Part shown: one piece after another, positions 16,883 through 26,074 of the stretch
Position numbering within the stretch: the stretch's first letter is position 1
Layout: each line of letters starts with the position of its first letter
From: DAOTUL01 sp034437435
GTDB lineage: Bacteria > Chloroflexota > Anaerolineae > Aggregatilineales > Phototrophicaceae
Length of the DNA: 26,198 nucleotides
Reading direction: 5' to 3'
NCBI GenBank assembly: GCA_964417785.1
Contig: CAYQJO010000035.1
Coordinates: forward strand, 1 to 26,198
Made by a program: the position numbers and the translations under genes
The notes under the pieces: generated by a model
Told to the model about the DNA's origin: nothing
Databases searched by the model: none
Seen by the model: only the letters and a program-made list of their open reading frames with translations

Positions 16883-17824
16883 ATGATAAACGTAGAAAGT
16901 CTAACAAAGTCCTACGGTCAGATACAAGCCCTACGCGGAATCGATTTCAAGGTGGACTCGGGTGAGATCGTCGGCCTGCTCGGACCCAACGGAGCCGGAA
17001 AATCGACCACCATCAAGATTCTCACCGGATTTTTGCACCCGGACGCCGGGGCGGTCGAGATCGACGGTCTGGATGTCCCCACCAACACCCGCGCCGTGCA
17101 GCAGCGCATCGGTTATCTGGCGGAGAACACGCCGCTCTATCCCTCGCTTTCGGTCCAGAACTACCTCAAACTCATGGCCGATATGCGCGACATCCCAACC
17201 AGCGAGCAGCGCCCGCTCATCTCTGAGGCGATTGTGGCGGTCGGCATGCAGGATTATCTCACCCGGCCCATCGCCAGCCTGAGTAAAGGTTTGCGCCAGC
17301 GGGTTGGCCTGGCCCAGGCCATCCTGCACAAACCCAAACTACTCATCCTGGACGAGCCAACCGTCGGTCTGGACCCGACTCAGGTAGTGGAAATCCGGTC
17401 GCTCATCCGGCGATTGGCCGAACACAGTACCATTCTGTTCTCATCGCACATCCTCTCCGAAGTCGAAGCCATCTGCGACCGGGTAGTCATCCTTATCAAC
17501 GGTGAAATTCGCGCTGACTCGCGCCTGGATGAGCTTGCGACAACCACCGACGCCGTACTGGTGCTGGACCACGATGCAGACGGTGCAACGCAGACTTTGC
17601 GGGGGTTGGAGGGTGTGCAATCGGTTGAGACCTATACCACCCACCAGGGACACCCGGCCTACCGCGTGCGGGCCGACCGCGACATCTGTCCGGCCATTTA
17701 CCATCTGGCAAGCAGCAACGACTGGTCACTGCGTGAACTGCGTCCAGACACGCTGACGCTGGAAGCGGTCTTCAACCAGTTGGCGACTGAACAACCGGAA
17801 CCTGTAGCGGAGGTGCAGGCATGA
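16883..17824 (+). CDS. ABC transporter ATP-binding protein (GldA/CcmA-like)
   Basis: A cytoplasmic ABC ATPase of about 313 residues. Walker A is GPNGAGKSTT, the signature is LSKGLRQRVGLAQA, Walker B LLILDEPTVGLDP and the H-loop SSHILSEVE. A ~90-residue C-terminal extension ends TLEAVFNQLATEQPEP, as in the DrrA/GldA class that works with ABC-2 permeases. I chose ATG 16883 (MINVESLTKSYG), matching the family start; a GTG at 16874 would add three residues with no better ribosome-binding site. Its stop overlaps the permease start as ATGA, so the two subunits are made together. GldA homologues serve gliding motility in Bacteroidetes, but in other phyla the substrate is generally unknown, so motility should not be assumed. 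Confidence 0.93.
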   Translation: MINVESLTKSYGQIQALRGIDFKVDSGEIVGLLGPNGAGKSTTIKILTGFLHPDAGAVEIDGLDVPTNTRAVQQRIGYLAENTPLYPSLSVQNYLKLMADMRDIPTSEQRPLISEAIVAVGMQDYLTRPIASLSKGLRQRVGLAQAILHKPKLLILDEPTVGLDPTQVVEIRSLIRRLAEHSTILFSSHILSEVEAICDRVVILINGEIRADSRLDELATTTDAVLVLDHDADGATQTLRGLEGVQSVETYTTHQGHPAYRVRADRDICPAIYHLASSNDWSLRELRPDTLTLEAVFNQLATEQPEPVAEVQA

Positions 17825-20634
17825 AGCAAACCCTTTCTATTGTCCGCAAAGAACTTGACGGCTACTTCAGTTCACCGATGGCGCTGATCTTCGTCGGCGT
17901 CTTCCTGGCGGCCACCCTATTTTCCTTTTTCTGGGTTGAAGGTTTCTGGGCGCGTGGGACCGCCGATGTGCGTCCGCTGTTCCGCTCAATGCCACTGCTG
18001 ATGATCTTCCTGGTGGCCGCATTGACCATGCGCAGTTGGAGTGAGGAACAACAGACCGGCACCCTGGAAATCCTGTTCACCATGCCTATCCGCGTGATCC
18101 AGTTGGTAATCGGTAAGTTCATCGCTGTGCTGATTCTGGTGATTGTCGCACTGCTGCTGACCTTCTTCCTGCCGCTGACCATCTCGCTGCTCGGTCCAAT
18201 TGACTTTGGCCCGGTCATCGGTGGTTACGTGGCGGCCTTGCTGCTGGCATCGGCCTATATCGCCATCGGCCTGTTTGTATCATCACGCACGGATAATCAG
18301 ATTGTGGCGCTGATCCTGACCGCATTGGTGGCGGGTTTCTTCCACATCATCGGCACACCGACTATCACCGACCTGTTCGACAGCAGCACCGCCGAAATCC
18401 TGCGCAACCTCAGCACCAGCGGGCGCTTTAGCAGTATTGAGCGGGGTGTCATCGACGCCCGTGATCTGATCTACTACCTGGCGCTGACGGTTAGCTTCCT
18501 GGCACTCAACGTGATCTCACTCGACAGCATGCGCTGGGGAACCGGGCCACAGATGGCTGGCTACCGCCGTAACGCAGTTGTGACGGCCAGCCTCGTTATC
18601 TTGAATCTGGTCGTGTTTAACTTGTTGGTTTTCCCGGTGACGGCGGTCCGCGCTGATCTCACCGCCGACCAGCTATACAGCCTCTCCGGTGTCACCCGCG
18701 AGACGCTCAACAATTTGCAGGAACCGCTGCTGATCCGGGGCTACTTCAGCGACGAAAATCATCCACTGCTGAAACCACTCATCCCGCAGATACGCGACAC
18801 CCTGGAGGAATATGCGGTCGTCGCCGGTGATGAACTGACCGTTGAGTTTGTCGATCCGATTACTGACGCGGACCTGGAAATCGAGGCCAACCAGACATAC
18901 GGCATCCAGCCAACACCGCTGCAAACCACCGACCGATCCGGCACCAGCCTGCTCAACATCTATTTCGACATTTTGATCCGCTACGGCGATCAGAGCGAAG
19001 TGTTGAACTTCCAGGACTTGATCGAGTTTGACGAATACGGAACAGGCTTCGATGTGCGGCTGCGCAACCTGGAATACGATCTGACCAGCGCCATCCGTCG
19101 GGCCGTGCGTGGCTTCCAGAATATCGACGCGATCCTGGCCTCCTTCGAGCAGCCAGCCCAACTGACGCTCTACACCACACCGGAGACGCTGCCGGAGGTC
19201 TTCGCGGAGGTGCCGCAGAGCTTCGAGGAAATCGCCGCCGATTTGCCCAATCTGAACCATGAAATCGTCACCGTTACACCTGAAATCGGGGACGAATTGT
19301 TCAACACCTACCGCATCCAGCCGATTGCGACCAGTTTCTTCTCGACCGACACTTACTATCTGCATATCGTCGTCACTGCTGGCGACCGTTCCGAGGTCAT
19401 TTATCCGACCGGCAGTATGAGCCAGACCGAAATACGGACAGCGGTCGAGAGCGCACTCAAGCGGATGTCCAGCGGGTTCTTGCAGGTGGTCGGCATCTGG
19501 CGGCCTCCGGTGGACCAGACGCAGCCATCGCTGGGGCAGTACACCTTTATCCAGCAGGTGTTGAACGAGAACTACGAAGTGCGCAGTGTTGATCTGAGCG
19601 AGGGACAGGTGCCAACCGACATCGACGTGCTGCTGGTCATCGCGCCGCAGAACATGAGTGACTTCGAGCGCTTCGCCGTTGACCAGTACCTCATGCGCAG
19701 CGGTAATGTGCTGGTAGCCGCCGGTAATTACACCCTGGCACAGGATCAGACGACGGGCGACTTAACCTTGCAACCCATCAGCGGTGGTCTGAACGACGTA
19801 CTTGCGCACTATGGTGTATTCGTCCAGGATACGCTGGTGGTTGACCAGCAAAATGAACCCTTCCCCATCCAGGTACAGCGCAACATCGGCAACCAGGTCG
19901 TGACTGAACTTCGTGTACTGGATTACCCATACTTCGTGGACATCCGCAGCGACAATATGGAAGGGCCAATCACCAGCAATCTGCCTGCCGTCACGTTAAA
20001 TTGGGCCTCGCCGTTGACGGTGCAAAGCGAACTCGACGTGACGACCATTCTACAATCCAGCGGCAACTCGTGGACGACCCGTGACGCCATCTTCCAGCCC
20101 GATTTCGACCTGTACCGCACCATCGGCTTCCCCACTGACCAGATCGACAGCACATCATACCCGCTGGCCGTGTCGTTGGAAGGCGCTTTCAGCAGCTATT
20201 TCGCCGACCAACCCGGCCCATTTGAAGCCGAAACCGAAAACAACGTGCCGGAGGAAGAACCGGAGTTGATCCCGGCGACCCTCACCCAGTCCCCAGAAAC
20301 GGCGCGGCTGGTGGTGGTCGGCAGTGCCGAGTTTCTGAACGACAATGTCTTCGGTCTCAGCAGCAATCTGAGCGGCGACCGCTACCTGAACAACGTCCAG
20401 TTGATCCAGAACGCGGTGGACTGGTTTGTCGAGGACACCGAGCTTGCCGCCATTCGTGCGCGGGGCGGCTCTGTACGGCTGCTCGAACCGCTGACCGAAG
20501 ACCAGCAGTCGCAGTGGGAGATTATCAACTATGTGCTGGCGCTGGTATCGGTCTTCGTGATCGGGATCATCTGGCGGGCCAACAAACGCGCCGATCAGCC
20601 GATGGAATTGGTAACACAAGGAGGTGAGTCGTGA
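17821..20634 (+). CDS. Fused ABC-2 permease (GldF-like) and GldG-like auxiliary protein
   Basis: A 937-residue fusion. Residues 1-240 are an ABC-2 permease with about six membrane segments, including KELDGYFSSPMALIF and the cytoplasmic RSWSEEQQTGTLEILFTMPI that contacts the ATPase. A further helix (about 253-275) starts the GldG-like part: ADLTADQLYSLSGVTRETLNNL, typical of the ABC_transp_aux domain, then ~600 extracytoplasmic residues. A single C-terminal helix (about 900-920) is followed by a basic tail. In Bacteroidetes GldF and GldG are separate proteins; here one chain replaces both. It overlaps the ATPase gene by four bases and the DUF4340 gene by four bases (GTGA). Substrate unknown; export or mechanical work across the envelope are both possible. 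Confidence 0.9.
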   Translation: MKQTLSIVRKELDGYFSSPMALIFVGVFLAATLFSFFWVEGFWARGTADVRPLFRSMPLLMIFLVAALTMRSWSEEQQTGTLEILFTMPIRVIQLVIGKFIAVLILVIVALLLTFFLPLTISLLGPIDFGPVIGGYVAALLLASAYIAIGLFVSSRTDNQIVALILTALVAGFFHIIGTPTITDLFDSSTAEILRNLSTSGRFSSIERGVIDARDLIYYLALTVSFLALNVISLDSMRWGTGPQMAGYRRNAVVTASLVILNLVVFNLLVFPVTAVRADLTADQLYSLSGVTRETLNNLQEPLLIRGYFSDENHPLLKPLIPQIRDTLEEYAVVAGDELTVEFVDPITDADLEIEANQTYGIQPTPLQTTDRSGTSLLNIYFDILIRYGDQSEVLNFQDLIEFDEYGTGFDVRLRNLEYDLTSAIRRAVRGFQNIDAILASFEQPAQLTLYTTPETLPEVFAEVPQSFEEIAADLPNLNHEIVTVTPEIGDELFNTYRIQPIATSFFSTDTYYLHIVVTAGDRSEVIYPTGSMSQTEIRTAVESALKRMSSGFLQVVGIWRPPVDQTQPSLGQYTFIQQVLNENYEVRSVDLSEGQVPTDIDVLLVIAPQNMSDFERFAVDQYLMRSGNVLVAAGNYTLAQDQTTGDLTLQPISGGLNDVLAHYGVFVQDTLVVDQQNEPFPIQVQRNIGNQVVTELRVLDYPYFVDIRSDNMEGPITSNLPAVTLNWASPLTVQSELDVTTILQSSGNSWTTRDAIFQPDFDLYRTIGFPTDQIDSTSYPLAVSLEGAFSSYFADQPGPFEAETENNVPEEEPELIPATLTQSPETARLVVVGSAEFLNDNVFGLSSNLSGDRYLNNVQLIQNAVDWFVEDTELAAIRARGGSVRLLEPLTEDQQSQWEIINYVLALVSVFVIGIIWRANKRADQPMELVTQGGES

Positions 20635-21617
20635 ACCGGACCAACATCATTCTGGCCGTCATACTGGCCGCACAGATTGTCATCGGTGTTGTGATCGTCC
20701 TGGGCAGTGGCAGCGATGTACCAATGGAGTCGGGTCCGCTGCTGGCCGACTTCAACGCTGATTCGGTCACATCCATCACAGTCACCAACGCCAACGAAAA
20801 CACGATCCGGTTGGAACGCGAGAACGGTACCTGGGTGCTGCCCGATTACGGCAGTTACCCGGTACGCGAATCGAGTGTGAACGATCTGCTGACCAAAGTC
20901 GCCGATCTGGAAGCCAGCCGGTTGATCGCCCGGAGCAGCAGCAGTCACCGCCGGTTGGGCGTCGCCAGCGACGATTTTGAGCGGCGCGTCACCCTGAACG
21001 ACGACACTCATCTGTATATCGGCACATCCGGTGGCGCTAACGCCGCCCATATGCGCGTGGACGGTTCGGACCAGGTTTATCTCACCAGCGGACTTTCCGC
21101 CTGGGAGTTGAACACGCAGGTCTCATCCTGGATCGACACACTCTACTTCAACATTGAGCAGGAGAATATCGTGGAGGTCACGGTGGAGAACCAGAACGGA
21201 CTCATCGAACTGGTCAAGACGGGCGAAGAATGGACCCTGGTCGATATAGCCGACGATGAGACACTCAACAGCGACGAGATCAACACCCTGCTGGGGCGTG
21301 TGACGGCAGTGCGTATGCGCGAACCATTGGGAACAGACTACGAAACCGAGCAGCCGCTGGCTATGGTCACGATCACGACACGGCAGCCACTCGTAGAAGA
21401 TGACCAACCCGACGACGAGAACGCCATCACCGAAACACTGGTGGACGCCACCTATACGCTGACTATCGGAGAGAAAATCGAAGACAGCGACTATGTTCTC
21501 AAATCATCCAACTCCGAGTATTATGTGTTGTGGGCGGAGTTCAACGCCGATAACATCCTGAATTTGACCCGTGAGGATTTGCTCGTGACAGAGGAAACAA
21601 CAGAGGAGAGTCCGTGA
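20631..21617 (+). CDS. DUF4340 domain-containing membrane-anchored protein
   Basis: A 328-residue protein with one N-terminal membrane helix (about 6-25) and an extracytoplasmic remainder. Two similar segments are visible: ITVTNANENTIRLERENGTW with PDYGSYPVRESSVNDLLTKV, and later VTVENQNGLIELVKTGEEWT with DEINTLLGRV. This is the repeated DUF4340 pattern. The GTG start at 20631 overlaps the preceding stop and has a perfect AAGGAGGTGA (20618-20627), which settles the start. DUF4340 genes commonly follow GldG-like genes, so it is probably a further envelope component of the same complex. The C-terminal tail is acidic and Thr-rich. The molecular function is unknown. Confidence 0.9.
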   Translation: MNRTNIILAVILAAQIVIGVVIVLGSGSDVPMESGPLLADFNADSVTSITVTNANENTIRLERENGTWVLPDYGSYPVRESSVNDLLTKVADLEASRLIARSSSSHRRLGVASDDFERRVTLNDDTHLYIGTSGGANAAHMRVDGSDQVYLTSGLSAWELNTQVSSWIDTLYFNIEQENIVEVTVENQNGLIELVKTGEEWTLVDIADDETLNSDEINTLLGRVTAVRMREPLGTDYETEQPLAMVTITTRQPLVEDDQPDDENAITETLVDATYTLTIGEKIEDSDYVLKSSNSEYYVLWAEFNADNILNLTREDLLVTEETTEESP

Positions 21618-22216
21618 CAACCACCATCACCCTGATCCGTCACGGAGAGACCGACTGGAATGTTGAGGGGCGCTGGCAGGGATTCGCGCCGGTCCCCCTC
21701 AACGCCAACGGCATACATCAGGCCCGCGAAGCCGCGCCGTATCTCAAAACCGCTGGTATCGACCGTATCGTCGCCAGTGACCTGCTCCGCGCCCGCCAGA
21801 CCGCCGAAATCGTCGCGGAGACACTCGCCCTGCCGGTGGTTTTCGACGCTCGCTGGCGCGAGATCGACCTCGGCAACTGGCAGGGCCTCACGCAGGATCA
21901 GATCAGCGCCTGGGACGCAGAGAACCACAGCGCCTTTGAGCAGGCCAGCTATCTGGATCGCAGGTTCCCCGACGGCGAAGACAACCACCAGCACATCGAA
22001 CGCACTGCGGAAGCCCTGCATGCTGTGCTTGAAAGCCATCCGGGCAAACACACCCTGGTCGCCACACACGGCGGCAGCATTCGTGGTGCCATCTACCACA
22101 TTACCGGCGAGCGCATTCACCTCACCGGCAACTGTTCACTGACGCGGCTGCGCTACAACGGCGGGACCTGGGACGTAATCGGGATCGCCCAGGCCCCCGC
22201 CGACATCAGATGGTGA
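21614..22216 (+). CDS. Histidine phosphatase family protein (possible glucosyl-3-phosphoglycerate phosphatase)
   Basis: A 200-residue cytoplasmic phosphatase of the phosphoglycerate-mutase-like superfamily. LIRHGETDWN holds the phospho-accepting H10, SDLLRARQTAE the phosphate-binding arginine, REIDLGNWQGL the acid region (E83), and VATHGGSIRG the second histidine (H152). The GTG start overlaps the DUF4340 stop (GTGA) with AGAGGAGAG just upstream, so it is translated with the transporter operon. Its 3' end overlaps the end of the convergent gpgS by 11 bases. The mycobacterial glucosyl-3-phosphoglycerate phosphatase belongs to this superfamily, so it could dephosphorylate the GpgS product. Other substrates (alpha-ribazole phosphate, phosphosugars) are equally open from motifs alone. 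Confidence 0.9.
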   Translation: MTTTITLIRHGETDWNVEGRWQGFAPVPLNANGIHQAREAAPYLKTAGIDRIVASDLLRARQTAEIVAETLALPVVFDARWREIDLGNWQGLTQDQISAWDAENHSAFEQASYLDRRFPDGEDNHQHIERTAEALHAVLESHPGKHTLVATHGGSIRGAIYHITGERIHLTGNCSLTRLRYNGGTWDVIGIAQAPADIRW

Positions 22217-24008
22217 TTTCGCGCTGCTGGTACATGGGGACCGTCATCATCGGCGGTCGTTCCAGATCGCCGATTTCGTTCACATCAAGGGCAAAGCGCT
22301 CCGGTGTCTGCGTGATGAGCTTCATGCTGTGGCTCGCCATGTCCAGCAGTTTCACACCGTAGCGACTTTCGAGCCGCTGGATAAAGACCTGTAAGATCGA
22401 GAACGACATCTTGCTCAAGCCGACTAACGGCTGGTTGTGATGCACCCGCTCCTTCAGGTTGGTCTGAGCGATGCCATCCAGACCGAACAGGTCGAACAGG
22501 TCAATGAGCAGACCGGTCTCGACACCGTAACCGCTGAAGAACGGCACCCGCTCCAGCGCACTGCGACGTCCGGCGTATTCGCCCGAAAGCGGCTGGACCA
22601 CCCCGGAAATCTCCGGATAGAACAGGTTAAACAGTGGACGAGCCACCAACTCGGTCACACGCCCGCCGCCATATGCCTGAAGCTGTTCGCCCACCAGTAT
22701 CGGGCGGCGGTAGAATCCTTTGACATACTGAATACGTGAATTCCGCAGCAGCGGCCCCAGAATACCGTAGACAAAACGCGGATGGATATTCTTGATGTCC
22801 GTATCCACCCACGCGATGATGTCACCCTTCAGCACGTAAAGGCTTTTCCACAACGCCTCACCCTTACCGCGTACCGACCCGACCTCCGGCAGAATATCCG
22901 GGTGTCTGTAGACGGGTATCCCGATGTCCTGCGCGATCTGGACGGTATTATCGGTCGAATTGCTGTCGATCAGGACAATTTCGTCCACCAGCGGCACCTC
23001 ATCCATAAGCGCGGACTTGATGGTCGTGATGACGTTGCCGACGGTCTCCTCCTCGTTGAGCGCTGGCAGGCCGATACTGATGGTCACACCCTGGCGCTCT
23101 TTCAGCGATACCAGCATGTCCAGGTCATCGAACTCGTCAGCATCGAACGAGTTCTCGGCAAACCAGCGGTCCACACGGGTCGAGATGTCTTCCTCTCGCC
23201 GAGGGATAAAGCGCGGCAAATGGAACTTGATGTCTTCGTGGTCCCAGGCACGGACCAGTACCAGTGGCTTGTCCAACCGTTCCGATATGCGATTCACCAG
23301 ATCGCCTGAGAACGTCGCTTTCCGGTGGCTTTCGTAGAAGCTGGCACCCATCACCACCACATGATGATCGGCAGCTTCGCGCACGATGTTCTCGCGCAGA
23401 TCGCTTTCGCCGCGCACGATGACAATCCGACCGATCCCGCCTTCTGTGCCGAGCAGTGCATAAAGCTCAGCTACTTCCTGGGGTGTATCAGTCGCATGGA
23501 ACAACGAAATCTGACTACCGGACGACAGCGCCCTGGCGACTGACAGACCCAGCGACATATTCGGGCCACCGTGCATGGCGAACAGCACCGGGCCACCCAC
23601 CTTCCAGACGTCACCGGAAATCAGGCAGATATCGCAGGGAGCGTGCTTGAGAATAGTATCGGTGGAAATGCCACCAGTGGTAGCACGGGGACCTTCCCAT
23701 TCGGCCAGCAGCAAATCGACCGGGAAATCGACCAGTTCGGTCAGGAGGCGCTCGAACGGATCGTAATCCACCCGAACCCAGTTTTCGCTGCGGATCATGG
23801 GGTAAATCGCAATCAGATCATCAAAACGATCCCGCAGTTGTTGGGCGCGGAGCGCACCTTCACTCAATGACCGGTCCGCCTCAATCGTAATCATGCCGCG
23901 CAGGCAAATCTCACCCACTTCCGGGATGAGGCGGAGGGCCAATCTCACCCAATCTTCAACCGGGGCCGTTTCGGAAACGGCCACCATCAAACGATAGGGG
24001 CGGCTCAT
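22206..24008 (-). CDS. gpgS: Glucosyl-3-phosphoglycerate synthase with two N-terminal Usp-like modules
   Basis: A 600-residue fusion. Residues about 308-555 form a GT2/GT81-like glycosyltransferase very close in motif content to mycobacterial GpgS: SIGLPALNEEETVG, GKGEALWKSL, metal-binding DTD (402-404), GFYRRP, GGGRVTELVARPL, PLSGEYA and GYGVETGLLIDLFDLFGLD. It should transfer glucose from a nucleotide sugar (UDP- or ADP-glucose) to 3-phosphoglycerate. Residues 1-255 contain two Usp-like alpha/beta modules (beginning YRLMVAVSE and GGPVLFAMHGG), joined by a ~50-residue linker. The Usp nucleotide motif looks incomplete. It starts four bases after the GT4 gene with AAAGGG as ribosome-binding site. 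Mycobacterial GpgS is only about 320 residues and lacks the Usp part. The product may be a compatible solute or a methylglucose-polysaccharide primer. Confidence 0.88.
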   Translation of the reverse strand: MSRPYRLMVAVSETAPVEDWVRLALRLIPEVGEICLRGMITIEADRSLSEGALRAQQLRDRFDDLIAIYPMIRSENWVRVDYDPFERLLTELVDFPVDLLLAEWEGPRATTGGISTDTILKHAPCDICLISGDVWKVGGPVLFAMHGGPNMSLGLSVARALSSGSQISLFHATDTPQEVAELYALLGTEGGIGRIVIVRGESDLRENIVREAADHHVVVMGASFYESHRKATFSGDLVNRISERLDKPLVLVRAWDHEDIKFHLPRFIPRREEDISTRVDRWFAENSFDADEFDDLDMLVSLKERQGVTISIGLPALNEEETVGNVITTIKSALMDEVPLVDEIVLIDSNSTDNTVQIAQDIGIPVYRHPDILPEVGSVRGKGEALWKSLYVLKGDIIAWVDTDIKNIHPRFVYGILGPLLRNSRIQYVKGFYRRPILVGEQLQAYGGGRVTELVARPLFNLFYPEISGVVQPLSGEYAGRRSALERVPFFSGYGVETGLLIDLFDLFGLDGIAQTNLKERVHHNQPLVGLSKMSFSILQVFIQRLESRYGVKLLDMASHSMKLITQTPERFALDVNEIGDLERPPMMTVPMYQQREITI

Positions 24009-24012
24009 GCAA

Positions 24013-25242
24013 TTACCCTTTCTCTATGAGTGGCTGGATGGTGTCCTCAATAATCCTTTCCCAACGATAACGCTGACGGACGCGCACCCGCAGCCGAAAC
24101 GACGGCAGTACATCCAGGGTGTGTAAGATACTCGCTGCGATGATGTCCGGTTCATCGTGAACCGGATCGAAGTAGTGAACCGCGTCCTGCCCGGTGGTAT
24201 GAAACGGGGGGATGTCCGAGCAAAAGACTGGCAGTCCGGCGAAACCCGCCTCCAGGATCGGAATACCGAAGCCCTCCTGGAAACTGGGGAAAAACAAGGC
24301 ATCCGCAATATGATAGAAATCCGCCAGTGTGGTGTAGTCCAGTATCAACGGATCGCCATAAGCATACAGAAAATGTACGCTGTCTTCCAGTTGCAACGAC
24401 TCGCGCAAGTCAAGCAGCTCACCCAGGTAACCGGGATTGGTCGGATTGTGTGGTCCCGGCGGGCCGGTGATGACGAGCCGAAAATCACGTCCGGACTGCT
24501 GCCGCAGCGCTGCCAGCACCCTTAAACCGAGCGCATGATTCTTTCGCCGCGTGATACGGGCTGGTAGCAAAAGAACTCCATCGGCATCCAGTAATCGCAG
24601 TTTTGGTTCCAGCATTTGCGTCGTCGGCGTCCAGTGATAGAACTCCACCGGGTCAACGCCCGGCACGACCACATGCACTTCGTCCGGTGACATGCCGAGC
24701 AAATCGGCTAATTCGTACCGGCGCGGCTCGGAGACAGTCACATAAACCACATCGCCCCAACGGGTCCGCAGTAAATCCCAGGGATACCCCTCATGCAGTT
24801 CGGGCTGATATTGCGGGTTGGTCCAGGCCAGATCGTGACACCACGCCAGCAACCGAACATGATGCAGTTGCATAAACCGGTGCAGCGCCGCCGCCAGCGG
24901 CAAATTCTTGTTCAGCGTCAGTATATTGTGGACCACACACACATCGCAGTCCGCAAGTGCATGAGCCAAATCGGCCTCGATGCGCTCGACCAACCGGTAG
25001 AACGCAGGTGTTACCTCACCACGATCCAACTCCTGCTTGACCCCCAACACATCCGGATAGGTCGAACCGAACAAGGGATTAATCAATGTCTGAACATCAT
25101 CGTGGAAGTCATCGCCCCGCCCGCTTACGACCCTGACGGTGTATCCCAGCGCACGCAAACCCAACGCATGATAATATATCGTTGATTCCACCCCACCGAC
25201 GGTCGGCGGGCCGGCGTAGTGCATCATCGCTATTGATTTCAC
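24013..25242 (-). CDS. Glycosyltransferase family 4 (GT-B fold)
   Basis: A 409-residue cytoplasmic retaining glycosyltransferase. The N-terminal acceptor domain has the glycine motif GGVES (16-20). The donor domain has LLLPARITRRKNH (R229 and K234 expected to bind the nucleotide-sugar phosphates), LVITGPPGPHN and the EGFGIPILE motif (E323, E331). The GTG start has TTAGGA eight bases upstream. It begins the operon with gpgS (four-base gap), so the two enzymes probably act in one pathway: this one might add a further sugar to, or build on, the glucosylglycerate made by GpgS. Donor and acceptor cannot be read from the sequence. Confidence 0.9.
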   Translation of the reverse strand: MKSIAMMHYAGPPTVGGVESTIYYHALGLRALGYTVRVVSGRGDDFHDDVQTLINPLFGSTYPDVLGVKQELDRGEVTPAFYRLVERIEADLAHALADCDVCVVHNILTLNKNLPLAAALHRFMQLHHVRLLAWCHDLAWTNPQYQPELHEGYPWDLLRTRWGDVVYVTVSEPRRYELADLLGMSPDEVHVVVPGVDPVEFYHWTPTTQMLEPKLRLLDADGVLLLPARITRRKNHALGLRVLAALRQQSGRDFRLVITGPPGPHNPTNPGYLGELLDLRESLQLEDSVHFLYAYGDPLILDYTTLADFYHIADALFFPSFQEGFGIPILEAGFAGLPVFCSDIPPFHTTGQDAVHYFDPVHDEPDIIAASILHTLDVLPSFRLRVRVRQRYRWERIIEDTIQPLIEKG

Positions 25243-25272
25243 GACAGTGTCCTAACCCTATGCTGCATCGCA

Positions 25273-25301
25273 ACTATAGCGCTTCACCAACGCATCGCCA
25301 A
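25273..25301 (-). promoter_or_regulatory. Promoter of the GT4-gpgS operon
   Basis: Minus-strand TTGGCG (25301-25296) and TATAGT (25278-25273) are 17 bases apart, matching consensus at four and five of six positions. The -10 is 30 bases before the GTG start and leaves room for the TTAGGA site. The same TATAGT hexamer is used before the sugar-binding-protein gene. Confidence 0.5.
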
Positions 25302-25329
25302 TCATTAACCTCTCATGCACAAGCGAATC

Positions 25330-25359
25330 AAAAAGCCGGACTCGGCGTTGAATCCGGCT
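25330..25359 (-). terminator. Rho-independent terminator after the thioredoxin gene
   Basis: Read on the minus strand, AGCCGGA pairs with TCCGGCT around a 12-base loop and is followed by TTTTT (complement of A25330-25334). It begins 19 bases after the thioredoxin stop and separates that gene from the promoter of the GT4-gpgS operon. The loop is rather long but the stem and T-run are clear. Confidence 0.7.
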
Positions 25360-25378
25360 CGTTGGAATGGCTGATCTA

Positions 25379-26074
<696 letters not shown>

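Noticed and set aside
18673..19365. 230-codon minus-strand open frame inside the GldG-like region
   Set aside because: Opposite to a long, coherent extracytoplasmic domain; no ribosome-binding site or motif.
22195..22230. Possible bidirectional terminator between the convergent phosphatase and gpgS
   Set aside because: The genes overlap by 11 bases and no stem plus T-run is seen on either strand.
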